Source of the DNA: Leifsonia sp. Root227
Lineage (GTDB): Bacteria; Actinomycetota; Actinomycetes; Actinomycetales; Microbacteriaceae
Reading direction: 5' to 3'
Length of the DNA: 64,000 nt
Assembly: GCF_001428745.1 (NCBI RefSeq)
Contig: NZ_LMIO01000003.1
Location: 496,001-560,000 of the forward strand
Shown: positions 58,612 through 64,000 of the stretch, piece after piece
How positions within the stretch are numbered: position 1 is the first letter of the stretch
Layout of the letters: each line of letters starts with the position of its first letter
Made by a program: the position numbers and the translations under genes
Notes under the pieces: generated by a model
The model's database searches: none
The model's input: the letters and a program-made list of their open reading frames with translations, nothing else
What the model was told of the DNA's origin: nothing

Positions 58612-61600
58612 TCAGACGCCGCCGAACCGCAGCGCGCGCACCAGCGCGAACGCCTCGGCCCCCGCCGCGTCGCGCGGGAGGCCGGCGGCCGACGCGAGGG
58701 CCGCATCCAGCCGGTCGACGCCCCACGCGCCGACGATCTCGGCGCGGAGCTGGTCGCGGTGCAGGCTGGGCAGGTCCTGCCGGGCGTTCAGCCGGGTGGC
58801 CAGCGCGTAGAGCCGGAGCCCGGAGTCGACCCAGGAGGCGTCGCGGCCGTCCGCGGTGTGCGGGGCGAGCATCCACCCGGCGAGGCCCATCATGCCGCTG
58901 CCGACGACCGGCTTGTCGACGTATGACGACTGCAGCATGTGGTTCACGAGCATCCGGCGGCGCAGCTCGCGCGCCAGCTCTGCGACCGCGTCCGCTCCCA
59001 CGATCTCCGGCGCCCGCAGGCTGATGCGCTGCAGCGAGAGCACCGCCGCGCCGGCGAGGATGACGAGCCACGGGTTGGTGAGCGCGTCCGTACGCCCGAA
59101 GATGCCGACCGCCTCGCGGAACAGGCGGACCGCCTCGGCGTCGTCGCCCTCCGCGAGCGCGACCTCCGCCAGGCCCGCGTATGCCACGCCCAGATAGTCC
59201 ACGTAGTCGAACCCGGTGTCGTCCTGGTCGCGCAGGTAGCGTTCCAGCAGGTCGCGTGCCCGGTCGAGGTCGCCGAGGGCCACCGAGTTGATGGCGATGA
59301 TCCAGTCGATCTGACGCACGTCGCCGACGGCCTGCAACTCGCCGAAACCGCTCTGGGCGCGCTCGGCCCACCTGATCGCCTCCGCGGGATGCGCGAGCTC
59401 GCTGTGCACCTGCGCGAGCGACTGGGCAGCGGATGCGGTGCTCCAGGTGTCCTCGGCGATGCGCGCCTTGTCCCAGGCGCGCTGGGCGCCCGTCATGGCG
59501 TCCTCCAGTTCGCCCGCGTTCTCGGCGAGCTGGGCGAGCAGCAGGTTCCCCATCGCCGCGAGCCCGTGGTCGGTCGACTCCCGGTAGCGTTCCATCAGCG
59601 CGATGCTCGGGCCCGTCCGCCCGCCGAGCGCGACGGCGCTGGCGAGGGCGTCCAGGCGGCTGTCCGGCAGAGGGCCGCGTCCGCGGGCGCGCTTCAGGCG
59701 CGTGATCGCGCGCAGCGACGTGCGCTGGTCGAGGAAGAGGAAGGTGCCGCCGATCATCGCGTACACCGCGACGGCGTCGATCCGTTCCTCTTCGCCCTCC
59801 GGTTCCCAGTCGCGCAGGGCGGCGAGGACGCCGGGCGCGAAGGCGATGACCTCCGTGTGCGCGCTGCGCAGCGACCAGTAGTAGCCGAGTGTGGCGAACA
59901 CCGCGACGACCGTGGTTCCGTCCTGCGCATCGAGCGCGGTGCGGAGGATGGCGACCAGGTTGTCCTGTTCGGCGGTCACCCTGCGGAACTGGGCGACCTG
60001 TTCGCGCCCGTTCATCCGGCCGAGCGCATCCCGGGAGAAGGTGCGCGCCCAGTCCGCCATCCGCGTCTGCACCAGCTCGGTCTCCCCGGCCTCGGCCAGG
60101 GCGAGCTCGCCGAACTCGCGGACGGTCTCCAGCAGCCGGTAGCGCAGGATGCCCGTTGTCTCATCCTCCGTGACGGTCACGAGCGATTGGTTCACCAGTG
60201 CCTCGAGGTCGTCCAGCACGGTGGCGGCGCCGTCGCCGGAGACGACGTCGGCGGCGTCGGCGCTGAACCCGTCGGGGAACCGCGACAACCGCCGGAGCAG
60301 CACGCGCTCCGAGGTGCCGAGCAGGTTCCAGCTCCAGTCGATGACGGCGAGCAGGGTGCGGTGGCGCTCCGGCGCCGTGCGCTCGCCCCCGGTCAGCAGA
60401 GCGAACCGGTTGCCGAGACGGCGCGCGATCTCGTCGACAGACATCGACCTGGTGCGAGCGGCGGCGAGCTCGATGGCGAGGGGGAGACCGTCGAGCCGTT
60501 CGCACAGGTCGGCGATGGTGTCGAGGGGGAGGACGACGCCGGGGCGGGCGGCGCGGGCGCGCTCCACGAACAGGTCGACCGCGGGGCCGCGGTCGGCGTC
60601 GGAGCCGATTGCGTTGCCGGTGCCGTTGCCGGTGCCAGCGCCGGAGCCAGCGCTGCTGCCACCGCCGACCGGATGCGCGGAGCGGCTCTCCGCATCCCGT
60701 GCCCTGCTGGACAGCGAGTCGAGCGGATACACGTGCTCCGCGCCGATGGCCAGCGGCGCCCTGCTCGTCGCGAGCACCCGCACGGTCGCGACGGACTCCA
60801 GGATGTCGCCGATCCAGGCCGCCGCCGCATCCACGATGTGCTCGCAGTTGTCGACGATCAGCAGCGTCTCGCGTTCGCCGAGCACCCCCAGGATGCGCGA
60901 GCGCAGGTCGACGCGCGCGCCTGGATCGCCCGGCCGGGTCGCAGCGGCTTCTCGGATGCCCAGGGTGGAGGCCAGGGCGAGCGTCACGTCGTCGCCGTCG
61001 CGCACGCTCGCGAGCTCGACGAAGACGACGGAGGGCGTGAGCGCCGCGCGGTGACCGATCTCCTGCGCCAGTCGCGTCTTGCCGAGCCCGCCCGCGCCGA
61101 GGATGGTGGTCAGCCGCGAGGTGGCGATGAGGTCTTCGAGCGCATCCAGGTCGTATTCGCGGCCGATCAGGGCGTTGGGCGCTGCGCGGAGTCCGATGCG
61201 CACGCGCGCTCCGGCGACCGGCGGCTGGGGTGTGTCGTCGTCGACGAGCATGGATGCGTTGAACGCGACGAGCTCTGGTCCGGGCCTGGTGCCGAGCCGG
61301 TCGAGCATCGCCTCCTTCACCTCGGCGAAGACGCGGAGCGCGTCGGTGCGTCTGCCCGCGGCGTCGAGGGCGCGCATCCGTTCGAGCTGCACGGCCTCGT
61401 CGAGCGGGGTGGCATCGGCCAGGCGTCTCAGGTCTTCGAGGGCGGCCTCGGGGTCGCCGAGCAGGCGGGAGGCGCGGGCGCGCAGCAGGAGCAATTCGTC
61501 GTGCAGGGCGGCGGCGGTGCGGCCGAGCTCGTCGGCGAGCGGGGTCGCGCCGAGTTCGACGCCCGGCTCGCCGCGCCAGAGTGCGAGGGCAGCGCGGGTC

Positions 61601-61983
61601 TCTGCGGCGATGGTGGCCGCATCCTGGTTCTTGTCCGCCGCGCGCGCGAGCTCCAGGTGACGTCTGGCGAGCCCGAGATCGGTCGCGGCGTCGTCGACGC
61701 CCAGCGCGTATCCGCTCGGGGTGGATTCCAGCAGTCCGTCCGCCGTGACGGTGCGCACGCGCGAAACGAGCGTCTGCAGGGCGGCGCGCTCCTGCCGGGG
61801 AGGGGTGTCATCCCAGAGGTCGGAGACCAGCGACGGCACGGACAGGGAGCCGCGTGCGAGCACGAGCGCCACGATCAGGCTCTTGCCGAGCACCCCGGAG
61901 GGTTCGGCGAGTGCGCCGGATCTGTCCTCGACCAGCACGGGGCCGAGAATCGCGATCCGAGGGGACGACGGCCGAAACTCCAC
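58612..61983 (-). CDS. BTAD/AfsR-SARP family regulator with NB-ARC ATPase
   Basis: Large regulator of 1123 residues. An OmpR-like winged helix (about 8-95) is followed by the bacterial transcriptional activation domain (about 100-245), then an NB-ARC/STAND ATPase with Walker A GAGGLGKTR and Walker B ETLLIVDNCEH, and TPR-like repeats to the end. A Gly/Ser/Thr/Asn-rich insert of about 35 residues sits inside the ATPase region. TACTAT is exactly 6 nt before GTG 61983 (leaderless). Family members activate secondary-metabolite or stress genes; the target here is unknown. Confidence 0.9.
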   Translation of the reverse strand: MEFRPSSPRIAILGPVLVEDRSGALAEPSGVLGKSLIVALVLARGSLSVPSLVSDLWDDTPPRQERAALQTLVSRVRTVTADGLLESTPSGYALGVDDAATDLGLARRHLELARAADKNQDAATIAAETRAALALWRGEPGVELGATPLADELGRTAAALHDELLLLRARASRLLGDPEAALEDLRRLADATPLDEAVQLERMRALDAAGRRTDALRVFAEVKEAMLDRLGTRPGPELVAFNASMLVDDDTPQPPVAGARVRIGLRAAPNALIGREYDLDALEDLIATSRLTTILGAGGLGKTRLAQEIGHRAALTPSVVFVELASVRDGDDVTLALASTLGIREAAATRPGDPGARVDLRSRILGVLGERETLLIVDNCEHIVDAAAAWIGDILESVATVRVLATSRAPLAIGAEHVYPLDSLSSRARDAESRSAHPVGGGSSAGSGAGTGNGTGNAIGSDADRGPAVDLFVERARAARPGVVLPLDTIADLCERLDGLPLAIELAAARTRSMSVDEIARRLGNRFALLTGGERTAPERHRTLLAVIDWSWNLLGTSERVLLRRLSRFPDGFSADAADVVSGDGAATVLDDLEALVNQSLVTVTEDETTGILRYRLLETVREFGELALAEAGETELVQTRMADWARTFSRDALGRMNGREQVAQFRRVTAEQDNLVAILRTALDAQDGTTVVAVFATLGYYWSLRSAHTEVIAFAPGVLAALRDWEPEGEEERIDAVAVYAMIGGTFLFLDQRTSLRAITRLKRARGRGPLPDSRLDALASAVALGGRTGPSIALMERYRESTDHGLAAMGNLLLAQLAENAGELEDAMTGAQRAWDKARIAEDTWSTASAAQSLAQVHSELAHPAEAIRWAERAQSGFGELQAVGDVRQIDWIIAINSVALGDLDRARDLLERYLRDQDDTGFDYVDYLGVAYAGLAEVALAEGDDAEAVRLFREAVGIFGRTDALTNPWLVILAGAAVLSLQRISLRAPEIVGADAVAELARELRRRMLVNHMLQSSYVDKPVVGSGMMGLAGWMLAPHTADGRDASWVDSGLRLYALATRLNARQDLPSLHRDQLRAEIVGAWGVDRLDAALASAAGLPRDAAGAEAFALVRALRFGGV

Positions 61984-62067
61984 TTGCCGATAGTAGCGAC
62001 AGCAGGCGACGTCCAGCCCCACGCGCGCGTAGGCTCAGGGCGAACACCCGTCTCGGCGAGGAGGATC

Positions 62068-62652
62068 ATGGCGTTCGACTGGTCGGAGTTCTACACGGCA
62101 CAGGGCGGCAGGGGAGTACGCGGCACTTTCCTCAGCGGCCTCGACGCCTGGCAGGGGGATGCGCCAGGCGACGCGATCGACCTCGGTTGCGGCGACGGCA
62201 TCGAGACCAGATACCTGGCGGAGCATGGCTGGCGCGTGCTGGCGGTGGATGCGGACCCCGGCGTCGAGGAGCGGGTCGCCGCCGAGCTCGGGCCGGACCT
62301 CGCCGACCTGGTCGACGTGCGCCAGGCAGGGTTCGAGACGCTCGGCGGGTTGCCGGCGAGCGACTTCGTCTACGCCGGGTTCGCCCTGCCGTTCTGCGAC
62401 GCCGCCCATTTCCCGTACCTGTGGGCCGACATCCGGGATGCGCTGCGCCCCGGTGCGGTGTTCGCGGGCGAGTTCTTCGGTCCGCACGACGAGTGGTTCG
62501 GCCGCCCCCGGATGAACTTCCACGACCGCGCCGGCGTCGAGGGGATGCTCACCGGCCTCGACGTCCTGCAACTCGCAGAGGAGGACCGCCGCGGCATGTC
62601 CTTCGAGGGCCCCAAGCACTGGCACGTCTTCCACGTCGTCGCCCGGGCCTGA
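62068..62652 (+). CDS. class I SAM-dependent methyltransferase
   Basis: Small cytosolic methyltransferase of 194 residues. SAM loop is IDLGCGDGIETRYLAEHGW and the ribose-binding acidic residue lies in VLAVDADP. The later part (ALRPGAVFAGEFFGPHDEW) fits the thiopurine/tellurite-resistance-like (TehB) group; the substrate is unknown. RBS GAGGAGG. Confidence 0.88.
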   Translation: MAFDWSEFYTAQGGRGVRGTFLSGLDAWQGDAPGDAIDLGCGDGIETRYLAEHGWRVLAVDADPGVEERVAAELGPDLADLVDVRQAGFETLGGLPASDFVYAGFALPFCDAAHFPYLWADIRDALRPGAVFAGEFFGPHDEWFGRPRMNFHDRAGVEGMLTGLDVLQLAEEDRRGMSFEGPKHWHVFHVVARA

Positions 62653-62683
62653 CCCGTCGGGGCGGGAGGGGGTCAGAGGATTG

Positions 62684-63304
62684 TCAGCGGAGGGTTTTGC
62701 GGGCGGTGATCTGGCCGGTGTCGAAGCCGAGGAGGTGGAGGCCGCCGTGGAAGCGGGCGTGCTCGATCTTGATGCAGCGGTCCATCACCACGGTGAGGCC
62801 CTTGGACTCGCCGTACTCGGCCGCTTCCTGGTTCCAGATGCCCAGCTGCACCCAGACGGTGGGCGAGCCGACGGCGACGACCTCGTCGATGACCGCTGGC
62901 AGGTCGCTCGGCTTGCGGAACACATCCACGATGTCCGGCACCTCGGGCAGCGACGCGAGGTCGGGGTATGCCTTCTCGCCGAGGATGGTGTCGGCGTTCG
63001 GGTTCACGAAGTACACGCGGTAGTCGGTCGACTGCTGCAGATAGGTTCCGACGAAGTAGCTCGACCGCGCAGGGTTGGGGGAGGCACCGACGATAGCGAC
63101 CGACTTCGCCGCGCGCAGGATGCGCAGACGCTCCTTGGCGTCAGGGCCCTCCCAGGTGCGCTGCGACTTGAGCAGCTTCGCCAGCGGCGAGCCGGACGGA
63201 ACGGCGCAGCTCAGCCCGTTGACCAGCTGCACCTGCTCCGTCCCGGGGGACGCGGCAGCGGCGGCGGCACCAGTGGATGCGGTGGATGCGTCTGCGATCG
63301 TCAT
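62684..63304 (-). CDS. CoA-binding domain protein (YccU-like)
   Basis: Protein of 206 residues. An Ala/Ser/Thr-rich N-terminus is followed by a Rossmann CoA-binding domain (SVAIVGASPNPARSSYFVGTYLQQ, VNPNADTILGEKAY, VWVQLGIWNQEA, VMDRCIKIEHAR). It resembles the CoA-binding subunit of succinyl-CoA synthetase without catalytic parts. The ATG overlaps the metY stop (ATGA). The conserved link with metY suggests a role in sulfur amino-acid or acyl-CoA control (inference). Confidence 0.9.
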   Translation of the reverse strand: MTIADASTASTGAAAAAASPGTEQVQLVNGLSCAVPSGSPLAKLLKSQRTWEGPDAKERLRILRAAKSVAIVGASPNPARSSYFVGTYLQQSTDYRVYFVNPNADTILGEKAYPDLASLPEVPDIVDVFRKPSDLPAVIDEVVAVGSPTVWVQLGIWNQEAAEYGESKGLTVVMDRCIKIEHARFHGGLHLLGFDTGQITARKTLR

Positions 63305-64000
63305 GCGTTCGTCTCCTTCACGGCGATGGTGAGGGCCTGATCCAGATCGTAGATGATGTCGTCCACGTCTTCGATGCCGACGCTGATGCGCACGACGCCC
63401 GGCAGGACGCCGGCATCGATGAGCTGCTGTTCGGTGAGCTGCGCGTGCGTGGTCGACGCCGGGTGGATCACGAGCGTCTTCGCGTCACCGATGTTGGCGA
63501 GGTGGCTTGCCAGGTTGACCGACTCGATGAACTTCTGGCCGACAGCGCGTCCGCCCTTCACGACGAAGCTGAACACGCTGCCGGCGCCCTTCGGCAGGTA
63601 CTTCTGAGCGCGGTCGTGGTGCGGGTGGGCGGGGAGGCCGGCCCAGAACACGGACTCGACGCGCGGGTGGGCATCCAGCCATTCGGCCACGGCGCGCGCG
63701 TTGTCGACGTGCGCCTGGATGCGGTACGGCAGGGTTTCGACGCCCTGTGCGAGCAGGAACGCGGAGTGCGGGGCGAGCGACGGGCCGATGTCGCGCAGCT
63801 GCTCGGCACGGAGCCTGGTGAGGAAGGCGTACTCGGCGAAGTTGCCCGACCACTCCAGCCCGCCGTACGACGGTACCGGCTGCCCGAACAGCGGGAACTT
63901 GTCGCTGTGCCAGTCGAACCGGCCGCTCTCCACGACCACGCCGCCGAGCGTCGTGCCGTGTCCGCCGAGGAACTTGGTGGCCGAGTGGATGACGATGTCT
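63301..64000 (-). CDS. metY: O-acetylhomoserine aminocarboxypropyltransferase (5' part outside window)
   Basis: C-terminal 233 residues of a Cys/Met-metabolism PLP enzyme; the 5' part lies beyond the right edge. The PLP lysine is in HSATKFLGGHGT at the very start of the visible part. LSDKFPLFGQPVPSYGGL-like sequence (here DKFPLFGQPVPSYGGLEW) and RISVGIEDVDDIIYDLDQAL are typical for MetY, which makes homocysteine from O-acetylhomoserine and sulfide. Coupled to the CoA-binding protein gene. Confidence 0.92.
   Translation of the reverse strand, partial: DIVIHSATKFLGGHGTTLGGVVVESGRFDWHSDKFPLFGQPVPSYGGLEWSGNFAEYAFLTRLRAEQLRDIGPSLAPHSAFLLAQGVETLPYRIQAHVDNARAVAEWLDAHPRVESVFWAGLPAHPHHDRAQKYLPKGAGSVFSFVVKGGRAVGQKFIESVNLASHLANIGDAKTLVIHPASTTHAQLTEQQLIDAGVLPGVVRISVGIEDVDDIIYDLDQALTIAVKETNA

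Noticed and set aside
62020..62067. Leaderless start for the methyltransferase at 62068
   Set aside because: TAGGCT lies 32 nt before the ATG, with a GAGGAGG ribosome binding site between, so this gene has a normal leader.
58939..62652. Open frame of about 1237 codons antisense to the BTAD regulator and running into the methyltransferase
   Set aside because: Shadow of GC-rich codon bias; no recognisable domain, and the other-strand genes are clear.

Overview
The window is a GC-rich (about 70 percent) actinobacterial chromosome segment. Gene content (class Ic-type ribonucleotide reductase with an ATP-cone, many LLM flavin monooxygenases, DUF3054, DUF445, BTAD/NB-ARC and MalT-like regulators) and the very frequent heptamer GGATGCG point to Microbacteriaceae, perhaps a Leifsonia relative; the genus is inference. 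There are no rRNA or tRNA genes, transposases, phage genes or CRISPR arrays. The first and last genes are cut by the window edges. About 57 protein genes are densely packed, often with ATGA or GTGA overlaps. Roughly a third have a TANNNT hexamer exactly 6-7 nt before the start codon, the signature of leaderless transcripts, and I used it to choose starts.

Layout. 0-6.9 kb: a kinase domain cut by the edge, DUF3054, a coupled operon (acyl-CoA dehydrogenase-like, Xaa-Pro peptidase, DUF445), and a divergent SDR/TetR pair sharing a near-perfect 24-bp operator. 7-12.2 kb: hydrolase, a TetR/exporter divergent pair with two operators, an aldo/keto reductase, a seven-unit palindromic repeat array, and an MFS transporter. 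12.2-16.0 kb: nrdAB with a regulatory region holding DnaA-box-like and NrdR-box-like sites. NrdB lacks the radical tyrosine (Phe108, Glu70), as in class Ic. The CxxC redox tail of NrdA lies behind an in-frame stop, as its own 25-residue ORF. 16.1-24.3 kb: a sulfur/amino-acid block: mercaptopyruvate-type sulfurtransferase, cysteine-synthase-like PLP enzyme, DszA/NtaA-type monooxygenase, a histidase-family lyase without the MIO triad, and a polar amino-acid ABC importer.

24.4-36.3 kb: HrpA helicase, a membrane protein/winged-helix pair with its own operator, acyl-CoA ligase, small unknown proteins, aldo/keto reductase, an FMN reductase plus monooxygenase pair, and a fatty-acid desaturase. 36.5-46 kb: housekeeping and accessory enzymes (thioredoxin-fold/epimerase-fold protein, class IV aminotransferase, acylphosphatase, methyltransferase, phosphodiesterase, MFS exporter, FMN reductase). 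46-53.5 kb: a large LuxR regulator, DksA-like protein, glutathione peroxidase, second sulfurtransferase, serine dehydratase. 53.6-58.5 kb: a mini-HTH/stand-alone Clp-N pair, a DrrAB-like ABC exporter preceded by 11-bp iterons, and two PH-domain membrane proteins. 58.6-64 kb: a BTAD/NB-ARC regulator, a methyltransferase, a CoA-binding protein and the 3' part of metY.

Structure beyond genes: three intergenic loci carry the same kind of palindromic array with a period near 40 bp, and several genes have short tandem repeats (often 14 bp) that begin on their own stop codon.
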